Assembly: GCA_002361615.1 (NCBI GenBank)
Contig: DETK01000019.1
Span: 1 to 38,261 of the forward strand
Length of the DNA stretch: 38,261 bases
Reading direction: 5' to 3'
Origin: Bacteroidales bacterium UBA3290
GTDB lineage: Bacteria > Bacteroidota > Bacteroidia > Bacteroidales > UBA932
In this document: positions 1-8,000 of the stretch, in pieces
Position numbering within the stretch: the first letter of the stretch is position 1
How the letters are laid out: the number at the start of each line of letters is the position of its first letter
Notes under the pieces: generated by a model
What the model was told of the DNA's origin: nothing
Database searches by the model: none
Seen by the model: only the letters and a program-made list of their open reading frames with translations
Translations under genes and position numbers: made by a program

Positions 1-18
1 TCCAACTTTTGGGGGGCA
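1..18. repeat. Possible terminal inverted repeat of an IS3-family element (relic)
   Basis: The first 18 bases read TCCAACTTTTGGGGGGCA, which resembles the terminal inverted repeats I remember for IS3/IS150-type insertion sequences (ends like CCCCAAAAGTTGGACA). Only one end is visible and no transposase follows it. Bases 19-186 hold no recognisable gene. A frame open from base 2 reaches a TAA at 185-187 that overlaps the ATG at 187, but the peptide matches nothing I know. The end is probably a remnant, or the edge of an element lying mostly outside the window. Confidence 0.35.
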
Positions 19-186
19 CATCAAAATCGACCCTTGCCGCAAGAGCATCAGTATTCTACGTGCCTGTGGCGCGGATGCTTTTGCGCCTGCTGGGCGAAAA
101 GGGAGGTTTCAAATTTTGAATAATGAAGGAAGGTCCTTAACTTTATACCCTGCGCAAGGACGAAAACACAGAACAGTTTTATTCTA

Positions 187-483
187 ATGAAAATCAGAAT
201 CACTGCCATCAGGAAGGTTTCATATCCGGATTTGATGGCGAAATATGAGAACCCTATCGAACACTCTTGCGATGTGCAGGAGGGGCAGGAGTGGATTTCT
301 ATTGACGGTCAATGTCCTGAAGGGATGTGTCCTTCGGCCTGGGGCTCCATGAGGGAATTCGTCGAGGCACTGGCTCGGGGTGAGGGGAACTTCTATGACG
401 GATGGATGAAGAATCCGATGAGCGCCATGATCAGCTGCAACGACGGCTTCAGACCGGTGAGTTTCTACATTGAAGTGATATGA
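187..483 (+). CDS. TIGR04076 family protein
   Basis: A 98-residue protein of the small TIGR04076 family, whose biochemical role is unknown. Family features are visible: an N-terminal strand starting MKIRITAI, a DPxxxC-like segment (ENPIEHSC), the phrase PEGMCPSAW with a conserved-looking Cys, a short helix, DGWMKN, and a C-terminal CNDGFRPVSFYIEVI strand that matches the usual CxDGxRPVxF ending. The length is typical for the family. The start ATG overlaps the TAA of an upstream open frame. No good Shine-Dalgarno sequence is seen. It leads a cluster with a DUF3784 protein and a broken YhfC gene. All three are gene types I associate more with Clostridia than Bacteroidota, so transfer is possible (inference). 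Confidence 0.75.
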   Translation: MKIRITAIRKVSYPDLMAKYENPIEHSCDVQEGQEWISIDGQCPEGMCPSAWGSMREFVEALARGEGNFYDGWMKNPMSAMISCNDGFRPVSFYIEVI

Positions 484-512
484 AGACCTGGTACTTTTCT
501 CTGAAAATAAGG

Positions 513-520
513 TATATTTG
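513..520 (+). promoter_or_regulatory. -7 box TATATTTG
   Basis: TATATTTG matches the Bacteroidota TAnnTTTG -7 box and lies 22 bp before the DUF3784 gene start. No clear TTTG -33 element is seen 19-21 bp upstream. Confidence 0.45.
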
Positions 521-542
521 TGTAGAATAAAGTGAGATTACT

Positions 543-842
543 ATGATTACACTGATTATTGTTGCAGCGATCTTCGTCATCATGGGGGTTGTCATTCTTA
601 TCGGGAAGGGTGATAATCTGATCGCAGGTTATAATACTGCGTCCCAAAAAGAAAGAGCTCAGTATAATATCAAGCGGCTCCGCGGCTTGATTGGCGGTCT
701 GTTGATTGTGCTCGCCCCTATGTTATTCCTCCTGCTTGGGGAAACGATAGCGACAACAGGGTCTTTCGTTGCCCTTACTGTCATCCTGTGTATCATCGTG
801 GTTATCCTTGCGAACACCTGGGCAAAGAAGAAGAGAGAATAA
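543..842 (+). CDS. DUF3784 domain-containing membrane protein
   Basis: A 99-residue inner-membrane protein with three predicted hydrophobic segments (about residues 2-22, 49-66 and 71-91) and a basic C-terminus (WAKKKRE). Between the first two segments lies the DUF3784 signature GKGDNLIAGYNT followed by a charged ERAQYNIKRLR stretch. Function is unknown; the family is common in Firmicutes as small membrane proteins of this size. The gene is preceded by a TATATTTG box. It is followed after 25 bp by the YhfC remnant, so the two were probably cotranscribed. Confidence 0.75.
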   Translation: MITLIIVAAIFVIMGVVILIGKGDNLIAGYNTASQKERAQYNIKRLRGLIGGLLIVLAPMLFLLLGETIATTGSFVALTVILCIIVVILANTWAKKKRE

Positions 843-867
843 ATCCTGACATTCCCTTGAATCCGAC

Positions 868-1139
868 ATGGTCCCTGTAAGTTCACTCATCATGATGGCC
901 GCCAATGCCTTTCTGGGCATTGCCGTTCCTGTCTGCCTTGCTGTCTATCTGGTACGTAAGCATCGTGCCAAGCTATCTTCCATCCTCATCGGTGCCGGAA
1001 CATTCATCCTCTTTGCGCTGGTTCTGGAAAGCATCCTGCACCAACTGGTACTGAAGGGGCCGCATGGGTCTGACATTCTGGGTAAGCAGAAGCCCTAGCC
1101 GTCGCCGCTATCGGCTACAATGTTGCTAAAAAATTATGA
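868..1139 (+). pseudogene. YhfC-type intramembrane metalloprotease, internally deleted
   Basis: The frame from 868 encodes the first ~70 residues of a YhfC-family polytopic membrane protein (MVPVSSLIMMAANA, then two hydrophobic segments and HQLVLKGPHGSDILG). It runs out at a TAG at 1096-1098. The frame shifted by one, starting near 1086, reads AEALAVAAIGYNVAKKL and stops at 1137-1139. That short piece looks like the hydrophobic helix and basic tail of a membrane-protein C-terminus. Normal YhfC proteins are about 250 residues with an EExxR-type motif in the middle, and that whole part is missing. The best reading is one large internal deletion that joined the N- and C-terminal codons out of frame. 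The old stop overlaps the next gene's ATG (ATGA), as in an intact operon. The join is inference; the truncation is seen. Confidence 0.65.
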
Positions 1140-1624
1140 CCGCGCCTATTATGGAATTCCGACAATTGAGACGATTCAAGCAGGCGGCTTCGCAGGAAGA
1201 ATGCGAGGCCGTACTGGCCGCCGCGCCCCGGGGCGTTCTGGCGGTTCACGGAGAGAATGGCTATCCTTATGGACTGCCCATCAATTACGTATATGCCGGC
1301 GGGAAGATCTATTTCCACTGCGCCAAGGCTGGGCACAAACTGGACGCAGTCCGTGCCAACGACAAGGTTTGCTTTACGGTGCTGTCGGAACCGGTCAAGA
1401 ACCCCGGCGAATGGTGGTACTGCTTCACCAGCGTCATCTGTTTCGGACGCATTTCCGAAGTGACCGATGCTGGCGAGGCCGAGCGGCTGCTGCGGCTTCT
1501 GGGCGCCAAATATTTCCCGGAAGGATATGACCTTGAGGGAGATATGGTGAAGAATGCGCCTAATGCGCTGGTCCTGGAACTATGGATAGACCACCTGTCG
1601 GGAAAACACGTCCGCGAAAAATAA
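1136..1624 (+). CDS. Pyridoxamine 5'-phosphate oxidase family (Nim-like) flavoprotein
   Basis: A 162-residue split beta-barrel protein of the PNPOx-like/nitroimidazole-reductase-like family, expected to bind FMN. Visible signature: EECEAVLAAAPRGVLAV, then YPYGLPINYVY, then GKIYFHCAKAGHKLDAVRAN, then VCFTVL. This is the usual order of the FMN-binding barrel strands in 'pyridoxamine 5'-phosphate oxidase family' proteins of gut anaerobes. The substrate cannot be told from sequence; nitro-group reduction and other flavin chemistry are both possible. The start ATG overlaps the terminal TGA of the upstream YhfC remnant. It converges on the exonuclease gene with a 13-bp gap. Confidence 0.85.
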   Translation: MTAPIMEFRQLRRFKQAASQEECEAVLAAAPRGVLAVHGENGYPYGLPINYVYAGGKIYFHCAKAGHKLDAVRANDKVCFTVLSEPVKNPGEWWYCFTSVICFGRISEVTDAGEAERLLRLLGAKYFPEGYDLEGDMVKNAPNALVLELWIDHLSGKHVREK

Positions 1625-1637
1625 GCGGCAATAAGGA

Positions 1638-2390
1638 TTACGGCTGCAGGACGAGCTCGACCGGGCAATGGTCGGAGCCGAAGATCTGGTTGTGGATGTC
1701 GGTACCGGCGATGCGGGGAGCGAGGGCTTCCGAGACCAGGAAATAGTCGATGCGCCAACCCACGTTCCGTTCGCGGGCGGCCATCCGGTAGGACCACCAG
1801 GAATACTTGGCTTCTCCCGGATGGGCGTCGCGCCAGCTGTCGCGGAAGCCGGCGGCGAGCAGTTCCGTCATCTTGGCCCGCTCCTCGTCGGAAAAGCCGG
1901 CGTTGAAATGATTGGTAGCGGGATTCTTCAGGTCGATCTCCTCGTGGGCTACGTTCATGTCGCCGCAGATAATCACGCCTTTGCGCTGGGCCAGGCCGCA
2001 GACATAGGCCCGGAAGGCATCCTCCCACTGCATGCGGTAATCCAGCCGCTTGAGGCCGTCCTGGGAATTGGGCGTATAGACATCCACCAGATAGAAATCC
2101 GGCATCTCGAGTGTCAGCACTCTCCCTTCGTGGTCGTGTTCCTCAACCCCGATGCCGCAGGTTACCGAAAGCGGCGTATGGCGGGTATAGACGGCCGTTC
2201 CGGAATAGCCTTTTTTCTCGGCATAATTCCAATAGGATTGATAGCCCAGGAATTCCAAGTCGATCTGGCCCGCCTGCAATTTGGTCTCCTGCAGGCAGAA
2301 GAAATCGGCGTCGAGCTGCGCGAACACATCGGCGAAGCCTTTGCCGGCTACGGCCCTCAGGCCGTTGACGTTCCAACTGATGAATTTCAT
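1638..2390 (-). CDS. xth: Exodeoxyribonuclease III
   Basis: A 250-residue Mg-dependent AP endonuclease/3'-5' exonuclease of the ExoIII (EEP) family, acting in base-excision repair. Catalytic blocks are visible: SWNVNGLR (Asn7), CLQETK (metal-binding Glu35), the DVYTPNS strand, CGDMNVAHEEID, WRIDYFLVS and the terminal GSDHCPVEL with Asp240-His241. The open frame extends a further 59 codons upstream into the neighbouring gene. The ATG giving MKFISWNVNG is chosen because family members begin at that strand. The gene lies just downstream of the M28 peptidase gene on the same strand (32 bp between them). Confidence 0.95.
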   Translation of the reverse strand: MKFISWNVNGLRAVAGKGFADVFAQLDADFFCLQETKLQAGQIDLEFLGYQSYWNYAEKKGYSGTAVYTRHTPLSVTCGIGVEEHDHEGRVLTLEMPDFYLVDVYTPNSQDGLKRLDYRMQWEDAFRAYVCGLAQRKGVIICGDMNVAHEEIDLKNPATNHFNAGFSDEERAKMTELLAAGFRDSWRDAHPGEAKYSWWSYRMAARERNVGWRIDYFLVSEALAPRIAGTDIHNQIFGSDHCPVELVLQP

Positions 2391-2422
2391 ACGGCGAAGA
2401 TACGCATAAAAACCGAGAATGC

Positions 2423-3790
2423 TTAATGCGCCACGGAAGGAAGGCTCGGATTGCCCGACGGCGAGACGCTGCGCACGGCGAAGAAATAGTTGTCCTTGCT
2501 GTAATCGCAGCGGTAGCTGGGTACCATCCGGGAAGGATCTGCCGTAACTTTGTCGAGGACGATCCATTCCGGCTGGTCGGTCTCGCGGTAAAGGATCTGG
2601 TAGGAGGCGTCGTTGTCGAGGCTTCCGTCAGCCTTGCGCACAGGGTCCCAGGTCAGTACGGTATGATTCTCCAACTCGCGCGCATTGGCGATGCGTACGT
2701 TCCCGGGACGGGCCGGCGCCAGGGCCAGGTTCATCACCGAAGCGAGATTGATCTGGATGTTGCGGGTCAGATACGGGATGTCCACGCCGGAAATCAGGTC
2801 GCCGTAGGAGATACCTCCTTCCGTGCGGATATCCTGATGCGTGCGGTCGTAATTCTCACAGTACTCGCTCATCCGAACGGCCGTAAAACCTTCCCGAAGG
2901 AACGAGGAATGATCCCCGCCCCTGCCGTAACGGTCGTTCCGGTAGATGAGTTTCACTTCCTGGTCGGGCACATAGGTACGGGCCGTTTCCTTGACGTAGC
3001 GGGCCAGCTGACGCGGGTCGCTGTCAACGCCGGTGCGGCTCTCCGAAAAGAGGCGGACCTTGTGGTCCTCGCGAAGCCCCGTTCCGCTTGCTTCGGCATT
3101 TCCGATCATGTCGTTGTTGATCATCGCCTCGATCGGCCAACCTTCTGACTTCGCCCGGGCAGCCAGGAAACGGGAGCCGTCGAGGCCTTGTTCTTCACCG
3201 GAGACGAACAGGCAGCGGACGGTCTGTTCGAGCGGGATTTCAGAGAGGATGCGGACCACTTCGAGCAGGCAGGCCAGACCACTGCCGTCGTCGTTGGCAC
3301 CCGGAGCAAAAGAAGTGGAGTCCATCACGTCGGCCACGCGCGTGTCGATGTGGGCCGAGAGCAGGATCTCCCGCTCGCCTTTCGTGCCGGGAATCGTCAC
3401 CATCACCTCGGGTACGGTCGTGACACGGTCATAGCGACCGCCATTTCCGCCCACCGGATAATGGATCACTTCAACCTGCAGTGCCGGACGCTTGCCTTCT
3501 GCCCGTTTCGCCCAGGTCTCGCAACGATTGACGAGATAAGCAACGGCTGCACCGATTCCTTTTTCAGGACTGGACTGGTTACTCAAAGTGTGGCGGGTGT
3601 GGAAAGCCACCAGGTCTTCGATGTACAGGGTAATACTGTCGGCGCTGACGCTGAGTACCGCGTCAGCGATCCGGGGATCCACGTCTGCCGCGCGAGATGC
3701 TGACGGCTCGGCCGGACGGCAGGAGAAGACGGAAAACAGGCACGCCGCGAGCAGGACGGCCAGGGGAAAGGACGGGCGAAGAAGCTTCAT
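2423..3790 (-). CDS. Exported M28-family metallopeptidase with C-terminal Fn3-like domain
   Basis: A 455-residue secreted zinc peptidase. It has a signal sequence ending LFSVFSC, so it is probably a lipoprotein with Cys near residue 24. The M28 metal ligands are in order: SAHID (His ~147), PGANDDGSG (Asp ~167), SGEEQG (catalytic Glu ~199 and metal Glu), NNDMIGN (Asp ~228) and GGDHSSF (His ~308). The last ~95 residues (from PARPGNVRIANA) look like a fibronectin type III-like domain ending in YFFAVRSVSPSG. The start is taken at MKLLRPSF, removing 11 residues of an open extension. Upstream, TACCTTCG on the minus strand at 3811-3818 could be its -7 box, in a short divergent region shared with the DUF389 gene. 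It probably degrades dietary or host peptides in the periplasm or at the surface; specificity is unknown. Confidence 0.9.
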   Translation of the reverse strand: MKLLRPSFPLAVLLAACLFSVFSCRPAEPSASRAADVDPRIADAVLSVSADSITLYIEDLVAFHTRHTLSNQSSPEKGIGAAVAYLVNRCETWAKRAEGKRPALQVEVIHYPVGGNGGRYDRVTTVPEVMVTIPGTKGEREILLSAHIDTRVADVMDSTSFAPGANDDGSGLACLLEVVRILSEIPLEQTVRCLFVSGEEQGLDGSRFLAARAKSEGWPIEAMINNDMIGNAEASGTGLREDHKVRLFSESRTGVDSDPRQLARYVKETARTYVPDQEVKLIYRNDRYGRGGDHSSFLREGFTAVRMSEYCENYDRTHQDIRTEGGISYGDLISGVDIPYLTRNIQINLASVMNLALAPARPGNVRIANARELENHTVLTWDPVRKADGSLDNDASYQILYRETDQPEWIVLDKVTADPSRMVPSYRCDYSKDNYFFAVRSVSPSGNPSLPSVAH

Positions 3791-3848
3791 GATGGAATGA
3801 TTTGTGTACACGAAGGTACACATTATCGGTCATTTGCCGAAATTTTTA

Positions 3849-3856
3849 TATCTTTG
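3849..3856 (+). promoter_or_regulatory. -7 box TATCTTTG
   Basis: TATCTTTG lies 9 bp before the DUF389 ATG at 3866, with GGAGG partly overlapping at 3856-3860. If used, the transcript would begin almost at the start codon. No good TTTG is found 19-21 bp upstream. Confidence 0.4.
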
Positions 3857-3865
3857 GAGGCCGCC

Positions 3866-5011
3866 ATGAATAAAATAACCCGATATCTGCGCCATATCGT
3901 CTATCTTGAAGACGCTGTCGACCGGGCCGCCGCCTCGGCCAGCATCAAGAAGAACATCGCTTTCCGGGGGCCGAACGTCATCATCCTGGCCTGTGCGATC
4001 CTCATCGCCTCGGTCGGTCTGAACGTCAACTCGATTCCGGTGATCATCGGCGCGATGCTCATCTCGCCGGTGATGGGGCCGATCGTAGGTTTCGGACTGG
4101 GATTGGGCACCAACGATACGGAGCTGCTCAAGAACGCCGCCAAGAATTTTGCCATCATGGTGGCCATCAGCATCATCGTCGCCTCGGTTTATTTTGTGGT
4201 CACACCGCTCAGACTGAGCAACCCCACGGAACTGCTGGCCCGCACCCGGCCCACCATCTACGATGTGCTGATCGCCCTGTTCGGCGGCGTGGCCGGCATG
4301 ATGGAATTTTCCCGCAAGGAACGAGGCACCGTCATTTCTGGCGTAGCCATTGCCACGGCCCTCATGCCTCCCCTTTGCACGATCGGTTTCGGCATCGCCT
4401 CCCTCAATCCCTCCTACATCTTCGGCGCCGCCTATCTTTTCCTGATCAACAGCTTTTTCATCGCCCTGTCCACCTTTCTGGTCGTCAAATTCCTGGGCTT
4501 CGAAAGCGTGGCCACCGACGATTTCCACCGCAAGCGCAACCCGCGCGTGGTAGCCGTCGTCCTGGTGCTCATGCTTGTACCCAGCATCATATCGGCCATC
4601 GGCACCATCCGGGACAACAACTTCACCACAAGCGCCGAACGCTTCATCCAGAATAACAAGACCATCGGCGCCACCTACATCTTCGACCACGACATCAACC
4701 TCAGCGGCCGCACCCCGACTCTCGACATCTACCTGGCCGGTGAAGCGCTCGACTATACAGCCAAGCAGGTCCTGCTGAAGAACGCCCTCAGCTACGGCCT
4801 CCACAGCGACCAGATCATCTTCCACGAAGAAGCCGCCGTGCAGACCATCAACAAGAACGAGCTGATCCGCGACCTGAACGAACATTATCTGAAAACCATT
4901 CAGGACCTCAACCAGACCATCACGGAGCTGCAGGTGGAACTGGCCCGCTACAAAGGGGCTGAAAAAGCCGCCGAAAAGGCGGCCGCGGACTCCGCGAAGA
5001 CCAAACAATAG
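3866..5011 (+). CDS. DUF389 domain-containing membrane protein (TIGR00341 family)
   Basis: A 381-residue inner-membrane protein with about six transmembrane segments. The DUF389 core is clear: NVIILACAILIASVGLNVNS, then IIGAMLISPVMGPIVGFGLG, then later ISGVAIATALMPPLCTIGFG and a long YIFGAAYLFLINSFF helix. After a last membrane helix (~residues 229-246) comes a soluble region. It ends in a coiled coil rich in Leu/Glu and an Ala/Lys-rich tail. The family's function is not established. The start at MNKITRYLRH is chosen over an upstream one because GGAGG lies 5 bp before it. The gene is followed 9 bp later by the DAHP synthase gene, so they may be cotranscribed. Confidence 0.88.
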   Translation: MNKITRYLRHIVYLEDAVDRAAASASIKKNIAFRGPNVIILACAILIASVGLNVNSIPVIIGAMLISPVMGPIVGFGLGLGTNDTELLKNAAKNFAIMVAISIIVASVYFVVTPLRLSNPTELLARTRPTIYDVLIALFGGVAGMMEFSRKERGTVISGVAIATALMPPLCTIGFGIASLNPSYIFGAAYLFLINSFFIALSTFLVVKFLGFESVATDDFHRKRNPRVVAVVLVLMLVPSIISAIGTIRDNNFTTSAERFIQNNKTIGATYIFDHDINLSGRTPTLDIYLAGEALDYTAKQVLLKNALSYGLHSDQIIFHEEAAVQTINKNELIRDLNEHYLKTIQDLNQTITELQVELARYKGAEKAAEKAAADSAKTKQ

Positions 5012-5020
5012 ACAATTCGC

Positions 5021-6130
5021 ATGGCAGAAAAACTGGATTTGATACCTGCATCGGAATGGGGCTTCTTCACACCCCCCGAGCCCATGGTGATCGCGGGGCC
5101 CTGCTCCGCAGAAAGTGAGGAGCAGGTACTGGAAACGGCCCGGGGCCTGGCCTCGTTCGGCATCCACATGTTCCGCGCGGGCATCTGGAAACCCCGCACC
5201 CATCCGGGCTGTTTCGAAGGCGTGGGCAAGCGCGGCCTGAAGTGGCTCCAGAAGGTCCAGCAGGAGTGCGGGATGTTCGTCTGCACCGAAGTGGCCGGCA
5301 AGGATCACGTGGAGGCGTGCCTCCAGCACGGCATCGACATGCTCTGGATCGGCGCCCGCACCACGGCCAATCCGTTCCTGGTCCAGGAGATTGCCGACGC
5401 ACTGCAGGGAACCGACATCCCCGTGCTGGTGAAGAATCCGATCAATCCGGACCTCGACCTGTGGATCGGGGCGCTGGAGCGACTCAGCCGCGCCGGTATC
5501 CGGAAAATGGGCGTGGTGCACCGGGGCTTCTCCGCGATGCGCTCCATCCCCTACCGCAACAATCCGGGCTGGCGCATCGCCATCGAACTGCGGTCCCGCT
5601 ATCCGGAACTTCCCTTCTTCGCCGACCCTTCCCATATGGGCGGAGACCGCCGCTATATCCTGGAACTGAGCCAGCGGGCCATGGACCTGGGTCTGGACGG
5701 CCTGATGATCGAGACGCACTGCCATCCTGAATGCGCGTTGAGCGACGCGCGGCAGCAGCTCACGCCCGAAGAACTCCGTGTGATGCTGGGCGACCGCATC
5801 GTCGTACGGGAAGCCGACAGCCAGGAAGCCGACTATCGCAAGAATATCGGCCAGCTCCGGGCCCGGATCGACGTGATCGACGAGAACCTGATCGCGCTGC
5901 TCAAGGCGCGGATGGAAATCTCCCGGATGATCGGCCAGTACAAGAAAGAGCACAACATCGCCATCCTGCAGCTCACCCGCTGGGACGAACTGATCGAGGA
6001 CATGATCCGCAAGGGATGCAACGAGGGAATGGAGGAACGCTTCCTCCGGGCTGTCTTCAACGACATCCACGAAGAAAGCGTCCGCGTCCAGAACGAAGTG
6101 CTCTGGGATAAATCCGAACTTACGGAATAA
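5021..6130 (+). CDS. Bifunctional 3-deoxy-7-phosphoheptulonate synthase / chorismate mutase
   Basis: A 369-residue fusion enzyme of aromatic amino acid synthesis. Residues ~1-265 are a type I-beta DAHP synthase: VIAGPCSAES, FRAGIWKPRT, TEVAGKDHVEACL, WIGARTTANPF, LVKNPINPD, DPSHMGGDRR and IETHCHPE. This domain condenses phosphoenolpyruvate with erythrose 4-phosphate. Residues ~280-369 are an AroQ-type chorismate mutase (LRARIDVIDENLIALLKARM, then IGQYKKEHNIAI). This domain order is known in Bacteroidota, where chorismate mutase products may feed back on the synthase domain. Its last 11 bp overlap the convergent serine palmitoyltransferase gene. Confidence 0.95.
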   Translation: MAEKLDLIPASEWGFFTPPEPMVIAGPCSAESEEQVLETARGLASFGIHMFRAGIWKPRTHPGCFEGVGKRGLKWLQKVQQECGMFVCTEVAGKDHVEACLQHGIDMLWIGARTTANPFLVQEIADALQGTDIPVLVKNPINPDLDLWIGALERLSRAGIRKMGVVHRGFSAMRSIPYRNNPGWRIAIELRSRYPELPFFADPSHMGGDRRYILELSQRAMDLGLDGLMIETHCHPECALSDARQQLTPEELRVMLGDRIVVREADSQEADYRKNIGQLRARIDVIDENLIALLKARMEISRMIGQYKKEHNIAILQLTRWDELIEDMIRKGCNEGMEERFLRAVFNDIHEESVRVQNEVLWDKSELTE

Positions 6131-7313
6131 TCTCCAGTTTCCGGAAAATCTTCGTCAGCTTGTCGATGCCTTCGTCGAGCTGTTCGAAACTGTGCGTGGC
6201 CATCAGCGCGAAACGCACGATGACCGAATCCTCCGGAACGGCCGGCGGGATAACCGGCGTGATGAAGACACCTTCGTCGAGCGCCATCTTCACGGCCGTC
6301 AGGCATTTGTTCAGGTCACGGACGAAGAGCGGGATAATCGGCGACTGGGTGTGGCCGATGTCGAAGCCGCGGGCCTTGAACTCGGCGTGGGCGTGACGGG
6401 TCAGCGCCCACAAGTGCTCGAGACGTTCCGGTTCGGAGAGCATGATGTCGATGGCCCGGCTGACCGCCGCGACATTGGCCGGCGGCATGCTGGCGCTGAA
6501 AATCAGCGAGCGGGAGTTGTGCTTGAGGAAGTTGATCACCTCATGGTCGCCGGCGATGAAGCCGCCCAGTGAACCGAACGATTTGGAGAAAGTGCCCATG
6601 ATCAGATCGACCTTGTCGGTCAGACCGAAATGGTTGGCCGTACCGCGGCCGTGGTCGCCCATCACGCCGAGACCGTGTGCATCGTCAATCATCAGCGAGG
6701 CATTGTATTTCCCGCAGAGTTCCACCAGTTGCGGAATCGGCGCGATGTCACCTTCCATCGAATAGACGCCGTCGACCACGATCAGCTTCGGGGCTTCGAG
6801 CGGAGCCATCTGCATTTTCTTTTCGAGCGCCTCCACGTCGTTGTGGGGGAATTTCAGCACACGGCTGAAGGAAAGCCGGCTGCCGTCGATGATGCAGGCA
6901 TGGTCGAGCGCATCGAGGAAAATATAGCCGTCCTTGAATCCCAGGCATGACACCACGCCCAGATTCACCTGGAAACCCGTGCTGTAGGTCACGGCTTCTT
7001 CCTTGCCGACCAGCGCGGCCAGTTTCTCTTCCAGGGCCAGGTGGATATCGAGGGTTCCGTTCAGGAAACGGGAGCCCGAGCAGCTGGTACCGTATTTCCG
7101 GATGGCCTCGATTGCGGCCTCCTTGAGACGGGGGTCGTCGGAAAGGCCCAGATAGGAGTTCGACCCGAACATCAGGACGTCTTTTCCAGCCATCTTGACG
7201 ACCGGATCCTGGCCGGATTCAATGGGACGATAATAGGGATAGATGCCGAGCGCCTTGACTTCGTCGGCAAGGGTATATTCTGCGCAAATCTTGTTCAGCA
7301 AGCTATCTTTCAT
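6120..7313 (-). CDS. Serine palmitoyltransferase-type alpha-oxoamine synthase
   Basis: A 397-residue PLP enzyme of the alpha-oxoamine synthase family, most like Bacteroidota serine palmitoyltransferase. That enzyme joins serine and an acyl-CoA to give 3-ketosphinganine, the first step of sphingolipid synthesis. Visible blocks: NSYLGLSDDPRLKEAA, CSGSRFLNGTLDIHLALEE, DALDHACIIDG, VVDGVYSMEGDIAP, IDDAHGLGVMG and the PLP-lysine site GTFSKSFGSLGG (Lys244). KBL and BioF are relatives. The FMFGSNSYLGL-type start and the STGFQ/ASMPP blocks favour SPT, though substrate is inferred. A -7 box lies 24 bp upstream. It converges on the DAHP synthase gene with an 11-bp overlap. Confidence 0.88.
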   Translation of the reverse strand: MKDSLLNKICAEYTLADEVKALGIYPYYRPIESGQDPVVKMAGKDVLMFGSNSYLGLSDDPRLKEAAIEAIRKYGTSCSGSRFLNGTLDIHLALEEKLAALVGKEEAVTYSTGFQVNLGVVSCLGFKDGYIFLDALDHACIIDGSRLSFSRVLKFPHNDVEALEKKMQMAPLEAPKLIVVDGVYSMEGDIAPIPQLVELCGKYNASLMIDDAHGLGVMGDHGRGTANHFGLTDKVDLIMGTFSKSFGSLGGFIAGDHEVINFLKHNSRSLIFSASMPPANVAAVSRAIDIMLSEPERLEHLWALTRHAHAEFKARGFDIGHTQSPIIPLFVRDLNKCLTAVKMALDEGVFITPVIPPAVPEDSVIVRFALMATHSFEQLDEGIDKLTKIFRKLEIIP

Positions 7314-7336
7314 CTTTTTCGGATAGAATTAACTCG

Positions 7337-7344
7337 CAAAAGTA
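7337..7344 (-). promoter_or_regulatory. -7 box TACTTTTG
   Basis: On the minus strand this reads TACTTTTG, matching TAnnTTTG, with a 23-bp leader to the serine palmitoyltransferase start. A T-rich run lies upstream but there is no well-spaced TTTG. Confidence 0.4.
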
Positions 7345-7362
7345 ACAAAAAAACGCTTTACC

Positions 7363-7923
7363 CTACTTCTTTTTTGCCGCGGCCCTCGCTGCCTTCTTTT
7401 CAGCCTTGGCCTTCTTGCGGGCCGCCGATTGGGCTTCCTGCTGATTCCGGGCCTGCTTGGTGGTGATCAGAATCACGCCGTTTGCTCCCCGGACGCCATA
7501 GATCGAGGCGGATGAATCTTTCAGGACGGAAACCGAATACACGTCGTACGGATTGATGGATCCCAGGTCTGACTCCATCCCGTCGACCAGGACCAGCGGT
7601 GCGGTGGAAGCGTTGATGGAATTCACGCCACGGATCCGTACGGAGGAAGGCGTATTGTCAGGGCCCACCTCAACGCCGGCCACTCGACCGCGGAGATAAT
7701 CGTACATATTGGAATAGACCATCTCTTCTTCCGCGGGTTTGACGGAGGATACGGCGTAGGAAAGCTCGCCTTTGGGGGTATTCTCGTAGCCGATGTCGAT
7801 CATTTCGTCACTCGGGGAAGCGAGCGGTTCACGGGTTGCGCGCTCCGCCGTACCGCAGGCACCGGTCAGTGCCAGCGAGCAGAAGCAGAGCATCAGGGTA
7901 AATAATCTGGACCTGTACTGCAT
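7363..7923 (-). CDS. Stand-alone TonB-receptor plug domain lipoprotein
   Basis: A 186-residue protein with a signal peptide and possible lipobox (ALTGAC, Cys ~23), then a SusC/RagA-type plug domain. Visible plug features: YSNMYDYLRGRVAGVEV, VRIRGVNSINASTAPLVLVDG, INPYDVYSVSVLKDSSAS and YGVRGANGVILITTK, the conserved order at the start of SusC receptors. There is no 22-strand barrel after it. The protein ends in a very basic Ala/Lys tail (about 30 residues, last part AARAAAKKK). The stop is followed by the serine palmitoyltransferase region, so this is not a truncation at the window edge. It may be an accessory periplasmic plug or a stable receptor fragment. The start at MQYRSRLF removes nine residues of open extension. 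Confidence 0.85.
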   Translation of the reverse strand: MQYRSRLFTLMLCFCSLALTGACGTAERATREPLASPSDEMIDIGYENTPKGELSYAVSSVKPAEEEMVYSNMYDYLRGRVAGVEVGPDNTPSSVRIRGVNSINASTAPLVLVDGMESDLGSINPYDVYSVSVLKDSSASIYGVRGANGVILITTKQARNQQEAQSAARKKAKAEKKAARAAAKKK

Positions 7924-7967
7924 AGCAAAATCGATTGGTGAGACATACAAAGATTGGCATAATTTTG

Positions 7968-7975
7968 TATATTTG
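7968..7975 (+). promoter_or_regulatory. -7 box TATATTTG
   Basis: TATATTTG lies 25 bp before the lipoprotein gene at 8001. The opposite strand of this 77-bp divergent region carries AATCTTTG (7948-7955), with TTG about 20 bp upstream of it, as a weaker candidate for the plug gene. Confidence 0.4.
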
Positions 7976-8000
7976 CAAGAGAAACTTTTATGTGAAGATC

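Noticed and set aside
2..187. Partial coding gene at the left edge, coupled to the 187 start
   Set aside because: The frame is open and its stop overlaps the next ATG, but the peptide has no recognisable motif and the first bases look like an IS end.
3830..6070. Long minus-strand frame of 746 codons
   Set aside because: It is antisense to the DUF389 and DAHP synthase genes. Its composition (many D, H, R, V) is typical of a shadow frame.
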